The notes: a model not told the origin generated them from the sequence alone. Numbered from the stretch's first letter, positions 8,617-17,271 are shown. The stretch is 64,000 nt of DNA from Thermacetogenium phaeum DSM 12270 (GCF_000305935.1 NC_018870.1:1969001-2033000); one strand, 5' to 3'. Numbers and translations: made by a program.

Positions 8617-9723
8617 TCATTCTCTGTTGGTGTCGCAGGAGGCGGCGAGTTTGTCTGCCCTGGAGATAGCCGCATACAGTGCATCATAAAAATCTTCGGG
8701 CATGATACCCGGAATTTTCACTGCACGTTCTGCAAAAAAGGAGCACACATTCTGCCGCAGTTCGGACGGGTCGCTGGAAGAGTTTTTGAGAGACGCCTCA
8801 AGGTCAAGGATGCTCTGCTTCGGGTATGCGAAGAAGTCGCCGGTAATCATCACGCTTTTGATGCGGTGCCTGGTGCGGTCGAGCAGTAGTGACACCCGGA
8901 TCAGACCGCCCGGTGTTTTGTGATCCACCGTGACTAGGCTGCTGTCCTGCAGTTGCGATCTTTGACCGCGGACCCACTCCTCCGACCGAAAATAAGGCAG
9001 CTCCCGATTCAGCATCTCCTTTTCTCGGCCTGTCAAGTCTCCGGCCACCAGCTTAATGCCCAGCACCTCTGAGAAACCCTCCGCCATGGCCTTTTTGATC
9101 ACCGGCAGAGGCGGCAGGCAACCCAGCACCTCCCGCAGGCAGACGACCCTTTCCTTGAAACTCTGCACCTGCTTGTCATCAAGCTTCTTGATCGGTAGTT
9201 TAAGGCACTTGATCATGGTATCCACATCAAAGTCGGTTAAAACGGTGCCGTGAAAGAGGAGGGCATCGCCGATCTCTGTGCCCCCTGTGCCTGATATCTT
9301 CCTTCCGTCTACCTCAATGTCGTTCAGGGGACGGAATCGCGCAGTTACCCCCAGCTTTGCCAGGCCGGCTACGGCACTCTCACACAGCAAGCAGTACATA
9401 TCTTCGAGCTTTTTCGGTATGCCAGGTGTATCCTTGCGAGCAAAGACCTCCCACCCGAGTTGCCCCTCGTCCATATAAATCGCACCTCCACCGGAGATAC
9501 GTCGGTTGATGTCGATCCCGTGGCTGCGGCAGTATTCCTCCTCCACCTCGAGCTCCACCGCCTGGTGGTATCCCACCAGGGCGGCAGGTGGTGAAAACTG
9601 CAGAAAGTGAACAGTGTCCGGCACCAAGTTGCGGCTTCGGGCCGTCAGGATTACTTTCTCCAGCGCCATATTGTGAGCAGCGGACAGCGACCCGGTATCG
9701 AGCAGGCGCCAGACCTCGCTCAC
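8617..9723 (-). CDS. lipoate-protein ligase homologue
   Basis: The 368-residue protein belongs to the biotin/lipoate ligase fold: NRRISGGGAIYMDEGQLG (about 94-111), LNDIEVDGRKISGTGG with the expected lysine, and LLFHGTVLTDFDVD. It continues into a longer C-terminal region than the canonical ligase at 3931. Its start overlaps the stop of the GcvH-like gene by four bases, so carrier and ligase are coupled and may be a dedicated pair. It could attach octanoate or lipoate to that carrier, or be an amidotransferase of the LipM/LipL type. The motif GRKISG favours ligase or octanoyl transfer but cannot decide. Confidence 0.8.
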   Translation of the reverse strand: MSEVWRLLDTGSLSAAHNMALEKVILTARSRNLVPDTVHFLQFSPPAALVGYHQAVELEVEEEYCRSHGIDINRRISGGGAIYMDEGQLGWEVFARKDTPGIPKKLEDMYCLLCESAVAGLAKLGVTARFRPLNDIEVDGRKISGTGGTEIGDALLFHGTVLTDFDVDTMIKCLKLPIKKLDDKQVQSFKERVVCLREVLGCLPPLPVIKKAMAEGFSEVLGIKLVAGDLTGREKEMLNRELPYFRSEEWVRGQRSQLQDSSLVTVDHKTPGGLIRVSLLLDRTRHRIKSVMITGDFFAYPKQSILDLEASLKNSSSDPSELRQNVCSFFAERAVKIPGIMPEDFYDALYAAISRADKLAASCDTNRE

Positions 9724-10148
9724 GGGGTAACCCCTTCTTCCACTTCAAGCCTTTCCTGCTGCCGGATCCACTCCCTGTAGGCCTCCGGGGTCATCAGGCT
9801 CTCAAGCTCCGAAGGATCCTGGAGCCTGACTTTCATAAGCCAGCCGGTGGTATATGGAGCCCTGTTAACTTCCCCCGGGCTGGTAGTGGCCTTGGAGTTG
9901 GTCTCGGTAATTTCACCCGTTACCGGCAGAATCAGCTTGCCCACCCATTTGCCTGATTCGATGGAACCGAAACTTTCTCCCCGCCTGACAATGGTACCCA
10001 CAGGCGGTAGTTCCAGATAAATTACGTCGCCGGTAGTGCTCTGCCCGTAATGGGTCAGCCCGATTACGGCCTCATTACCATTGACTTTTACCCAGTAATT
10101 GTTCTTGTCGTAGAGAAGGTCTTCGGGAACAAGCCACTGTTCACCCAT
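9720..10148 (-). CDS. GcvH-family lipoyl carrier protein (second copy)
   Basis: The 142-residue protein has the GcvH fold pattern (YWVKVNGNEAVIGLTHYGQ, GDVIYLELP, VGTIVRRGESFGSIESGKW, LPVTGEI). The expected lipoylated lysine is K67 in ESGKW; classical glycine cleavage H proteins have ESVKA here. No glycine cleavage P or T genes are nearby. It is flanked on both sides by lipoate ligase homologues, overlapping one by ATGA. It is probably an assembly platform for octanoyl or lipoyl groups, or a mobile electron carrier like the lipoate-binding protein of the sulfur-oxidising Hdr-like system. The latter is inference. Confidence 0.8.
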   Translation of the reverse strand: MGEQWLVPEDLLYDKNNYWVKVNGNEAVIGLTHYGQSTTGDVIYLELPPVGTIVRRGESFGSIESGKWVGKLILPVTGEITETNSKATTSPGEVNRAPYTTGWLMKVRLQDPSELESLMTPEAYREWIRQQERLEVEEGVTP

Positions 10149-10167
10149 ATTGCATCCTCCTAAACAT

Positions 10168-11139
10168 TTAAATATTTACAGGGAACTCTGCCAGCAAATC
10201 CTCACGCCATTCACACCCGATATACGCCTCCCAGAGCCCTTTGTTCAGCTCATTGCGCCCGATAACTTCCAGATCAGCAATCTTGCCGTCCCTGACCACT
10301 GCCAGGAGGCGTTCATCCCCGCCGTAGGGTCGCTCTATCAGATAGACGCCCTCGGCAATCTTGACCTTGCGGTAGGGCAGCTTGCGACCGGGGAGGGACA
10401 GCCAGTCAGAACTGGCAAGGCGGGCACCGATTCTGCTCGCCCTTTCTAGCAATTCGGTGTCGGGCAGGCGGGGGCTCAGTCTGCCAAATTCCCTGGCAAA
10501 CTCCTCGATCAGGGCGGCAGCCAGATCTGCATAGCCGGGCAGATCGTCAAGCCAGTCGGCCAGCACGGTCATGTACTCGCGCATCGCTATTTGTAGGCGC
10601 CGTCTGAAAGTACTACCGGGAACACGCAGCACTCTGCTCATGGTCCTGAAGTCAAAATCGATCAGGATGTTGCCCACGTAGGCCACGCACTGCCCGATGT
10701 CTCCGGCGGCATTGCCCGAGCACTTACGTCCATCCGCCACAATATCCGCCGGTGCTTTCAGTTCGGCCGGCACACCAAAATGCCGGTATAGGCGGATAGC
10801 CGGTTTAAGAAATTTCTTGTAAAAGCGGTCCCGGCGCAGGGGAAGAAGAGGGTTATCCTTATGCAGCACGAGCTGAAAGAAGACCTGGTTGCTGTCTAGG
10901 TAAACCACCCCGCCTCCGGTCTCGCGGCGCAGGAGAGGAATGCCCCGCAGCCGGCAATACTCCTGGTCTATCTCCTGCTGCAGGTCATCGTGGAGGCCCA
11001 GACAGACGTAGGGACTGGTGGGGTAGCAGATGATCAATCCCTCCCGGCCCAGGTAGGCCAGCGCATGGTAAAGGGCCTGGGATTCCCACCAGCTGACTCC
11101 CCCCAGGTTGTAGAGATCCACTGCCCCCCACCTCCCCAA
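10168..11139 (-). CDS. lipoate-protein ligase homologue
   Basis: The 323-residue protein keeps the ligase core: LLRRETGGGVVYLDSNQ (about 95-111; a Thr replaces the usual Ser before the triple glycine), APADIVADGRKCSGNAAG with the expected lysine, and AYVGNILIDFDF. It shares little beyond these motifs with the ligases at 3931 and 8617, so the three are old paralogues and not recent duplicates. It lies 19 bases before the second GcvH-like gene and eight bases after the DUF6506 gene. It may be specific for one of the GcvH-like carriers, since in some bacteria special ligases load only such carriers. Confidence 0.8.
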   Translation of the reverse strand: MGRWGAVDLYNLGGVSWWESQALYHALAYLGREGLIICYPTSPYVCLGLHDDLQQEIDQEYCRLRGIPLLRRETGGGVVYLDSNQVFFQLVLHKDNPLLPLRRDRFYKKFLKPAIRLYRHFGVPAELKAPADIVADGRKCSGNAAGDIGQCVAYVGNILIDFDFRTMSRVLRVPGSTFRRRLQIAMREYMTVLADWLDDLPGYADLAAALIEEFAREFGRLSPRLPDTELLERASRIGARLASSDWLSLPGRKLPYRKVKIAEGVYLIERPYGGDERLLAVVRDGKIADLEVIGRNELNKGLWEAYIGCEWREDLLAEFPVNI

Positions 11140-11147
11140 ATTTCATG

Positions 11148-11453
11148 TTACCGGAAAAGTTCGTCCCCGCTCTTGAAGTCCAGGCCGGGATGGTTGTCGA
11201 AACGAACTACTCCTACTACAGCCTTATTTTTAACCGCTTTCTTCACTGCTGCGGTGCCCTCGATGCCAAAACCTCCGCACAGTTCGATGGCACTCACACC
11301 CTGTGCGACCAGTTCCTCGGCCGCCTTTGCCGCAGTCCGATAGTCCTTGACCCCAACCACGGTCAACTCCACTACAGGAGTCTCCACTACCGCCCGGTGT
11401 TTCCCGGCATCCGCTTCGGGAGCCACGAAAATAAACGCCGCCTTCAATGCCAT
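11148..11453 (-). CDS. DUF6506 family protein
   Basis: The 101-residue protein looks like the DUF6506 family: it has ALKAAFIFVAPEAD, an ELTVVGVKDY segment, then VSAIELCGGFGIEGTA and VGVVRFDNHPG. The function is not known. No signal peptide or membrane segment is visible. It lies between the GlcF-like gene (31 bases away) and a lipoate ligase gene (eight bases away) and is clearly part of the operon. A single cysteine in LCGG is the only obvious reactive residue. Its presence with the lipoyl genes is a hint of a shared role, nothing more. Confidence 0.6.
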   Translation of the reverse strand: MALKAAFIFVAPEADAGKHRAVVETPVVELTVVGVKDYRTAAKAAEELVAQGVSAIELCGGFGIEGTAAVKKAVKNKAVVGVVRFDNHPGLDFKSGDELFR

Positions 11454-11484
11454 TCAACACACCTCCGGTTCTTAATTTCACCAA

Positions 11485-12654
11485 TCAACCTATAGCTTCC
11501 AGAAGTAATTCACTGATATCCATAACCCTTACGGGCAAACCAGCCTTGCGAACGGCAGCACTGAGCATCTGTTCACACTGCTGGCAAGCGGAAACCACGA
11601 TGCTGGCCTTGGTTTCCTTGATCTCCTGTATCCGCAGCTTGGTGATCTCTGCGGCCAGATCGGCATCCACGCTCTGGAGGTTGCCGCCTCCCCCGCAGCA
11701 GAGAGAATCTTCCCTATTGTGATCCAGTTCGACGAATTCAATTCCAGGGATGCTCCGGATAATTTCGCGGGGAGCGTCGTAGACACCGCTGTTACGCCCC
11801 AGGTCACAAGGGTCGTGGTAGGTCACCACCTCATCCATTTCCTGCAGTTCCAGACGACCATCCTTAACAAAACGGGCCAGGTATTCGGTGGTGTGCAGGA
11901 TCTCCAGGTCGTATCCCGCCAGTTCGCTCAGACATTCGTGTTTCCAGACGTGGTAGCAGGAGGCACAGCTTGCCACCAGGGTGTGGATGTCCAGTTCCTT
12001 GATTTTGGATACGTTGTGCTTGATAAACTCCCTGGCGTCATCGGCAAACCCGGTGCTCAACAGGGGAAAACCGCAGCACCATTCCTCCCCGCCCATGGTG
12101 GTAAAGTCAACTCCGGCCTCCATCAGCAACTGAGTGACGGCGAGAGGAATCTGGGCCGCCTGGGGGAAGAAGGAGGATACGCAGCCCACAAAATAGCACA
12201 CCTCCGCGCCCTTCTTGAGTTCCAGGCCTTCGGGTTCCTCATCCAGGTCCTGGGCCCATTCCAGCCGGTCGTCGTTGCTGAAGGTAGAAATGTTCTTGTG
12301 GGCCAGGAGGTTTTCCCGGATGGTGTTATAAGCCTCTGGTCCTTTGCCCAGTCCGGCAATGCGCTTGCGAAGCTCCAACCAGAGGGTTCTCGTATCAATA
12401 GAGGTTGAGCAGGCACGTGCGCAGGCCCCGCACAGGGTGCACTGGGCCACCCGCCGGATAAACTCCTCAGACAGGGCTTTTTCGTTACCCTTGGCAAAGA
12501 TGCCCTTAGCCAGGCTTATCTTCCCCCTGGGACTGGCCGACTCCCAGCCAAGCACCTGGTAGACTGGGCAGGAGCTCCGACAGTAGCCGCAGCGCCCGCA
12601 GATCAGGGCTTCTCTTTCGAGGGTTGTGAAAAGGCTCTTGCCTTCTGATGTCAT
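11485..12654 (-). CDS. GlcF/HdrD-like iron-sulfur oxidoreductase subunit
   Basis: The 389-residue protein has two 4Fe-4S motifs near the N-terminus (CGRCGYCRSSCP and CTLCGACARACS) and two cysteine-rich CCG domains (CYFVGC with EEWCCGFPL and CASCYHVW; then HDPCDLGRNSGVY, SLCCGGGGNL, SACQQCEQM). CCG domains bind special clusters that reduce disulfides in heterodisulfide reductase HdrB/HdrD, and they occur in glycolate and lactate oxidases (GlcF, LutA). It overlaps the flavin subunit gene by four bases, so the two form one complex. In this operon, a disulfide-active subunit next to lipoyl proteins suggests electron exchange with dihydrolipoyl groups. Confidence 0.85.
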   Translation of the reverse strand: MTSEGKSLFTTLEREALICGRCGYCRSSCPVYQVLGWESASPRGKISLAKGIFAKGNEKALSEEFIRRVAQCTLCGACARACSTSIDTRTLWLELRKRIAGLGKGPEAYNTIRENLLAHKNISTFSNDDRLEWAQDLDEEPEGLELKKGAEVCYFVGCVSSFFPQAAQIPLAVTQLLMEAGVDFTTMGGEEWCCGFPLLSTGFADDAREFIKHNVSKIKELDIHTLVASCASCYHVWKHECLSELAGYDLEILHTTEYLARFVKDGRLELQEMDEVVTYHDPCDLGRNSGVYDAPREIIRSIPGIEFVELDHNREDSLCCGGGGNLQSVDADLAAEITKLRIQEIKETKASIVVSACQQCEQMLSAAVRKAGLPVRVMDISELLLEAIG

Positions 12655-14129
12655 CGGCGCACACTCCCTCTCATAAATCTCCTAATCCCGGCCATGACGT
12701 TCATCCCTAAGCTGAAATTAAAGGGGTTCAGCATCGGATGCCATTTATACAGCTTCCCCGGATTCATGATTCCCTTGGGATCCAGCTTCTTTTTCCTGGT
12801 CCGCAACTGCTCGAGCTCCGAGGCCTTGAAGATGCGCCCAAGATAGGGGGTGTTCCACAGCCCTACACCGTAAGGGTAACCACCGTGCCGGTATCCCACG
12901 TCCTGGATCTTTTTCACCAAGCTGAGATCCATGACATACTCGAAGACCCTTGTTTCATCCGCAAAGAACATGGTCATGATGATAATCCTCTCGGGGGTAG
13001 CCACATGCCCGTAGGAGCACATTTCCCGCCCGTACCGCCCGGACAGCCTCTTGATGTCGGAGAGGTAGCTTTCAAGCCTGGAGACCGGCAGGAAGACCTC
13101 TCCTCCCACTTCGGAGGGCCCGCTTCTTTTAAGTTTGAGGGACTTGTATCTCTCTTCCCATTCCATTTCGGCGACATCTCCGGGCAGGAAAGAAACCGCA
13201 GTGTTATCTGCAACAAGACTGGCAATCATTTCCTCTGCCTGGTTGAGTTCGTCCTCTGGGCCTTCATAATCGATTGCTAGCAGGCACCCCGAATCTACGT
13301 TACCCGGTGAAATTCCCTGCCTGAACATGGCTTTCACGCACGCTTCATCGGTAAAATGCAGGTTGTAGGGAGTAATTTTCGCATCCTTGACAGCAGTCAA
13401 TACTCCGGCCATTTCAGACAGTTCGCGGGAGTACAGCAGAAAGTGCTTCATTGGTGTTCGTTTGCGAATTTCGATTTTAAGCTTCGTAATTATCCCTAGA
13501 GTTCCCTCGGAAGCCGCAAACCAGGCCAGTGGCGGATCTGTATCAGCGGTCACCTGCCGGATCTCTCCACCCGGTAAAACTACCTCCGCCCATTTAACCT
13601 GGGACAGCAGTGAGCCGTACTTCAGGCTGCCAATACCGTACCCCATCATGCAGAGCCAGCCGGCAATGCTCGATGCGGGGGCGCTGCTGGGTACGGATTT
13701 CGGAGCATAGCCCTTGGCGTTCAGGTATCGTTCCAGTTCGCTCCAGGTGGTCCCCGCTTTCACCGTGACCGTCATCCCATCCTCGTCCAGTTCCAAAACC
13801 CCTTTGAGCAGGTTCAGGTCGATCACGATGCCTCCCTTGGCGGGCACGGAGTCGAAGTAAACGGTGGAGGCGCCCGACCGGGGGGTTACCGGGATGCCCG
13901 CGGCCCCGGCCAGGCACAGGATCTCCGCAACCTCTTCCGCCCCGGTGGGACGCACCACCAGATCCGGCACGGTTTTAAACAGCGGGTCCACCAGTAGCGC
14001 CGGCACCGGGGCCAGATCACGGCTGTAAAGGACGCACTCAAATCGAGCATCGGTGGCCCGCTCGCCGCATAGCTCTTTTATCTGCCGCAGCGCTTCACTC
14101 TTTTTCACGCCTATCTCCATCCTCTCCAA
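12651..14129 (-). CDS. FAD-linked oxidase, GlcD-like flavin subunit
   Basis: The 492-residue protein has an FAD-binding type 4 domain (about 50-225, with VVRPTGAEEVAEIL, VTPRSGAS, FAASEGTLGIIT) and the C-terminal FAD-linked oxidase domain ending in LDPKGIMNPGKL. Relatives are glycolate oxidase GlcD, D-lactate dehydrogenases and alkyl-DHAP synthase. There is no EtfAB gene next to it, so it is not the electron-confurcating lactate dehydrogenase arrangement. It is co-translated with the GlcF/HdrD-like subunit and lies 35 bases after a GcvH-like gene. The donor could be lactate or glycolate, or the dihydrolipoyl arm of the carrier; the sequence alone cannot tell. Confidence 0.82.
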   Translation of the reverse strand: MERMEIGVKKSEALRQIKELCGERATDARFECVLYSRDLAPVPALLVDPLFKTVPDLVVRPTGAEEVAEILCLAGAAGIPVTPRSGASTVYFDSVPAKGGIVIDLNLLKGVLELDEDGMTVTVKAGTTWSELERYLNAKGYAPKSVPSSAPASSIAGWLCMMGYGIGSLKYGSLLSQVKWAEVVLPGGEIRQVTADTDPPLAWFAASEGTLGIITKLKIEIRKRTPMKHFLLYSRELSEMAGVLTAVKDAKITPYNLHFTDEACVKAMFRQGISPGNVDSGCLLAIDYEGPEDELNQAEEMIASLVADNTAVSFLPGDVAEMEWEERYKSLKLKRSGPSEVGGEVFLPVSRLESYLSDIKRLSGRYGREMCSYGHVATPERIIIMTMFFADETRVFEYVMDLSLVKKIQDVGYRHGGYPYGVGLWNTPYLGRIFKASELEQLRTRKKKLDPKGIMNPGKLYKWHPMLNPFNFSLGMNVMAGIRRFMRGSVRR

Positions 14130-14164
14130 TCCGCGGGCAGACCTGCGGTCATTTTCCTATACTG

Positions 14165-14587
14165 CTATTTGGCATGTTTCTCTATCTCTTCCTTAAGCCA
14201 TGGCTCCACCTGATCGCCGTGCAGCAACCGGTTTAACCCTTCGGACAGGTTATCCGGCTCCATTACGGCAACCCACCCCTGCCCGTAGGGATCGGCGTTC
14301 AAAGGCTTGGGATTGGCAGCCAGATCCTTGTTGACTTCGATTATCTTCCCGCTCATCGGAACCACAACCTTCCCCGCCCATTTGCCAGACTGAAGTGTGA
14401 TGAGGGTCTTTCCTTCTTCCATCACTTTTCCTGTCCGGGGTAAACGAATAAAAGTGATTTCGCCGGCAAGTTGCTGCATGAAATCGGTGATCCCGATACG
14501 GATCCGACTCCCTTCAACTTTAACCCAGGCGTGGTCGGTCGTATAATAAAGTTCATCCGGCATTTCATACTTATCGATCCTGGCCAT
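14165..14587 (-). CDS. GcvH-family lipoyl carrier protein (first copy)
   Basis: The 140-residue protein follows the H-protein pattern: YYTTDHAWVKVEGSRIRIGIT, LAGEITFIRLP, a lipoyl turn QSGKW with K69 as the expected modified residue, VVPMSGKI, and DPYGQGWVAVMEP. As in the second copy, SGKW replaces the ESVKA of classical glycine cleavage H proteins. It lies between the AhpD-like gene (31 bases upstream) and the flavin oxidase gene (35 bases downstream). No GcvP or GcvT is present, so a glycine cleavage role is unlikely. A mobile lipoyl carrier between AcoC and the flavin/iron-sulfur pair is my preferred inference. Confidence 0.82.
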   Translation of the reverse strand: MARIDKYEMPDELYYTTDHAWVKVEGSRIRIGITDFMQQLAGEITFIRLPRTGKVMEEGKTLITLQSGKWAGKVVVPMSGKIIEVNKDLAANPKPLNADPYGQGWVAVMEPDNLSEGLNRLLHGDQVEPWLKEEIEKHAK

Positions 14588-14618
14588 TTAAGTCCCCTCT
14601 CTTTCCGGTTCCTCCGTT

Positions 14619-14963
14619 TTATTCCTCAAAGGCGTCCAAAGCTTTCATAACCACAGCCGCCAGGTGAGCCATGGCTGGGGAACCGCCAAAGGCCACGGCC
14701 ACCGCGGCCGCTTCCAGGATCTCCTCCCGGCTGGCTCCCTCAGCCAGGGCCTGCTTAACGTGGATGTTCATACAGTATTCGCACTTAGCGTAGATGGAGA
14801 TAGCCAGCCCGATGAGCTCCTTGTACTTCCGCTCCAGTTCACCTTCCACGTAGGCTGCCTGATCCATCTGCACAAAAGCAGCCGATAGCTCCGGGGCCTC
14901 GTCCTCCAGCTGCACCATGCGTTCACCCAGTTCGGCCAGTACTTCCTTCGGATCTTTATCCAT
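14619..14963 (-). CDS. AhpD/carboxymuconolactone decarboxylase-family thiol protein
   Basis: The 114-residue protein has the AhpD-like active site KCEYCMNIH (C61, C64, H68) with the helical segment that follows (ASREEILEAAAVAVAFGG). AhpD proteins relay electrons between a lipoyl domain of a 2-oxoacid dehydrogenase E2 and peroxiredoxin. Other family members are decarboxylases, but the CxxC-x3-H site argues for thiol-disulfide chemistry. It follows acoC by 52 bases and precedes a GcvH-like carrier gene by 31, so it is well placed to accept electrons from dihydrolipoyl groups. No peroxiredoxin gene is in the operon. Confidence 0.8.
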   Translation of the reverse strand: MDKDPKEVLAELGERMVQLEDEAPELSAAFVQMDQAAYVEGELERKYKELIGLAISIYAKCEYCMNIHVKQALAEGASREEILEAAAVAVAFGGSPAMAHLAAVVMKALDAFEE

Positions 14964-15015
14964 CGTTGCCTACCTCCATATATTTTAATTTATTCCAGTC
15001 CGTTGCCGCTTCGGT

Positions 15016-16173
15016 CTAAATAAATATGCGGTATGGTTTTTCGATCAGATCGATCAAGACCTTTAAAAACTCGGCAGCAGGGGCGCCGTCAATCACTCGG
15101 TGATCAAAAGCCAGGGAGAGTCCCAGCATAGGCCGGATGGTGATCTCCCCGTTCACCACAACCGGCCGCTCTACCGTACGGCCGACACCCAGTATAGCCG
15201 ACTCCGGCTGGTTGATGATCGGGGTGAACCAGTCCACCGAGCCGTAGGCTCCCAGGTTGGTAACGGTGAAGGTGCCGCCGGTCATCTCGTCCGGTTCTAG
15301 CTTGTTGCGGCGTGCGCGTTTGGCCAGATCCCTGATTTCCTTATTAACCTGGTAGATGTCCTTTTGGTCGGCGTTTCTAACAACCGGGACAATCAGCCCA
15401 TCCGGCAGGGCCACCGCCACCCCGATGTTGATATCCTGAAGCACCTTGATCTCTTCCCCGTCTAGGGTGGCATTCACCGCCGGCTTGAGTTCTAAAGCCT
15501 TTGCAACAGCCTTAACCAAAAAGGCAGTAATAGAAACCTTGTCTTTTTCCTTAACCCCCTCATTGATCTCTCGGCGGAGGGCGATGATGCCTGAAAGGTC
15601 CACACTGGTATGGTGGGTAACCTTGGGCGCTACCGCCCAGCTATGGGCCATGTTATCGCCAATAGCCCGTCTCATGCCTTCGTAAGGAATAACCTCAAGG
15701 GTCGGCCGGTCATCCGCCGCAGGAATCCCCTCGGCGATGGCCCTCTCCACATCTTCTCTGGTGATGCGCCCCTCAGGACCCGTTCCTTTAATACGGGTGT
15801 AATCGATACCGTTTTCTTCTGCCAGCTTCCGGGCAGCCGGGGAGATCTTTATCCTCTCACCTGCTGCCGGTGCGGCCGAAGCAGCAGCTGCCGTCCCGCC
15901 AGGCGCCTCTGCAAGCAGGGCGGATATGTCCTCGCCTTCGGAGCCAATCACCCCAAGCAAAGCCCCAATCGGAAGCTTCGCACCTTTTGAAGCGACAATT
16001 TTAAGCAGTATGCCTTCTTCCGGCGCTTCCACTGTGTTGGTGATCTTTTCGGTCATGATCTCCACGACCGGCTCCCCTTTTTTAACGCGATCCCCTTCGT
16101 TTTTCAGCCATTTGGCGACAGTGCCCGTCTTCATGGACAGTCCTAATTTAGGCATGGTTATCTGTGCTGCCAT
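15016..16173 (-). CDS. acoC: acetoin dehydrogenase E2, dihydrolipoyl acetyltransferase
   Basis: The 385-residue protein has one lipoyl domain (about 3-78, lipoylated lysine K43 in TEKITN), an Ala/Pro-rich linker, a peripheral subunit-binding domain (about 109-146, ISPAARKLAEENGID with GPEGRITREDV) and the catalytic domain ending in LAFDHRVIDGAPAAEFL with the conserved His and Asp. It transfers the acetyl group from lipoate to CoA. The binding domain normally holds E3 (dihydrolipoamide dehydrogenase), which is not encoded in this window. It follows acoX by 15 bases with a strong AGGAGG-type ribosome site. Confidence 0.9.
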   Translation of the reverse strand: MAAQITMPKLGLSMKTGTVAKWLKNEGDRVKKGEPVVEIMTEKITNTVEAPEEGILLKIVASKGAKLPIGALLGVIGSEGEDISALLAEAPGGTAAAASAAPAAGERIKISPAARKLAEENGIDYTRIKGTGPEGRITREDVERAIAEGIPAADDRPTLEVIPYEGMRRAIGDNMAHSWAVAPKVTHHTSVDLSGIIALRREINEGVKEKDKVSITAFLVKAVAKALELKPAVNATLDGEEIKVLQDINIGVAVALPDGLIVPVVRNADQKDIYQVNKEIRDLAKRARRNKLEPDEMTGGTFTVTNLGAYGSVDWFTPIINQPESAILGVGRTVERPVVVNGEITIRPMLGLSLAFDHRVIDGAPAAEFLKVLIDLIEKPYRIFI

Positions 16174-16188
16174 CTTGTTGTCCTCCTT

Positions 16189-17199
16189 TTAAGCCTTGTA
16201 ACCTGTTCTCACACGGGAATAGCCTCTGGTCACCGCTTCGCGCAGGGCTATTTTTATATCCACGACCCGTGGACCGTCAAAGCTCAGCCTGAAGGATGCC
16301 GTGTCACCCTCTTTTACTTCCACTTCCCTTTCCCCGTCGAGGGCTATTACACAGGGAACTTCGGCAACAGACACTTCTTCATCTATTTCAACAGTCCGAT
16401 GATTCCTCACCTTCACGGATTGTATGAGCCCCGGCGCAATTGGCGCCAGCAAGGTGATACCGCCTTCTCCAAATTCAATGGCGAGCCCCCTCTCCTCCTG
16501 AATCCCGACGGGTTCCAGGTTTCCTGCGATGGAAGAGATACCGATATTGTGGGGCTCCCCCCGCGTTACCAGTACCTGACGTATTCTCTCCGCATCCCAC
16601 ACAGCCCGGGAACCGATGAAGCTGTCCCGCAGGACGACGGCATCGATGAGAGCAATGTCCACATGAACACCATTTTTGTAAATATGAATTTTTTTCGTAT
16701 GATGTACTGCCAGAGACCCGCAATACCATCCGCCGGCCACAATCCCGGCCGCCAGACCGGCTATTGTTCCTTCCACCATTTCCGGAAAGACATTGTTGGT
16801 TCCGGTAGAAATGGGAACCAGCGGCACCTCACCGCATCCCTTGGCCACCATGCGGTTGGTGCCATCACCCCCCAGGACGATCATACAGCCAACCCCAAGC
16901 CTGTTCATTTCTACCGCAGCTTTATAGGAATCGATCTGGGTCCCCGTCAACTCCATATCTACCGGGTTTACCTCAAGGGAAAGACGGTGCTGGCTGGAGA
17001 GACCATCAAGAGCTTTTGGGACAATTCCATAATAATCCGGCATATAAACCACTTGCCTGACTCCGGTGGCAGCCAGCCCGAGCAGGGCGCGGCGCACTAT
17101 ATTGACCTTTTCCTGGTTGTCAAAGACTGTGCCGTAGGCCACCAGCCGCCGGATGTCCTTGCCGGAAGCCGGGTTGGCAATGATCCCTACTACAGCCAT
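16189..17199 (-). CDS. acoX: acetoin catabolism protein AcoX, ATP-NAD kinase family
   Basis: The 336-residue protein belongs to the ATP-NAD kinase-like family, with the nucleotide motif VLGGDGTNRMV (about residue 112) and the substrate-side STGTNNVFP. An N-terminal segment GIIANPASGKDIRRLVAYG is typical of AcoX. Its role in acetoin use is unsettled, although it often accompanies acoABC. It lies between acoB and acoC, the classical order in several acetoin clusters. A leading GTP/ATP-dependent kinase role is inferred from family only. Confidence 0.85.
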   Translation of the reverse strand: MAVVGIIANPASGKDIRRLVAYGTVFDNQEKVNIVRRALLGLAATGVRQVVYMPDYYGIVPKALDGLSSQHRLSLEVNPVDMELTGTQIDSYKAAVEMNRLGVGCMIVLGGDGTNRMVAKGCGEVPLVPISTGTNNVFPEMVEGTIAGLAAGIVAGGWYCGSLAVHHTKKIHIYKNGVHVDIALIDAVVLRDSFIGSRAVWDAERIRQVLVTRGEPHNIGISSIAGNLEPVGIQEERGLAIEFGEGGITLLAPIAPGLIQSVKVRNHRTVEIDEEVSVAEVPCVIALDGEREVEVKEGDTASFRLSFDGPRVVDIKIALREAVTRGYSRVRTGYKA

Positions 17200-17271
17200 T
17201 CCTCTTCCCCTCTCTTAAAATAACTTTCAATCGCGGTGAGCAGGTATCACCCTGCCCACCGCTTATCAACC

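Noticed and set aside
14165-14587. glycine cleavage system
   Set aside because: Only GcvH-like carriers are present; no gcvP or gcvT, and the lipoyl site differs.
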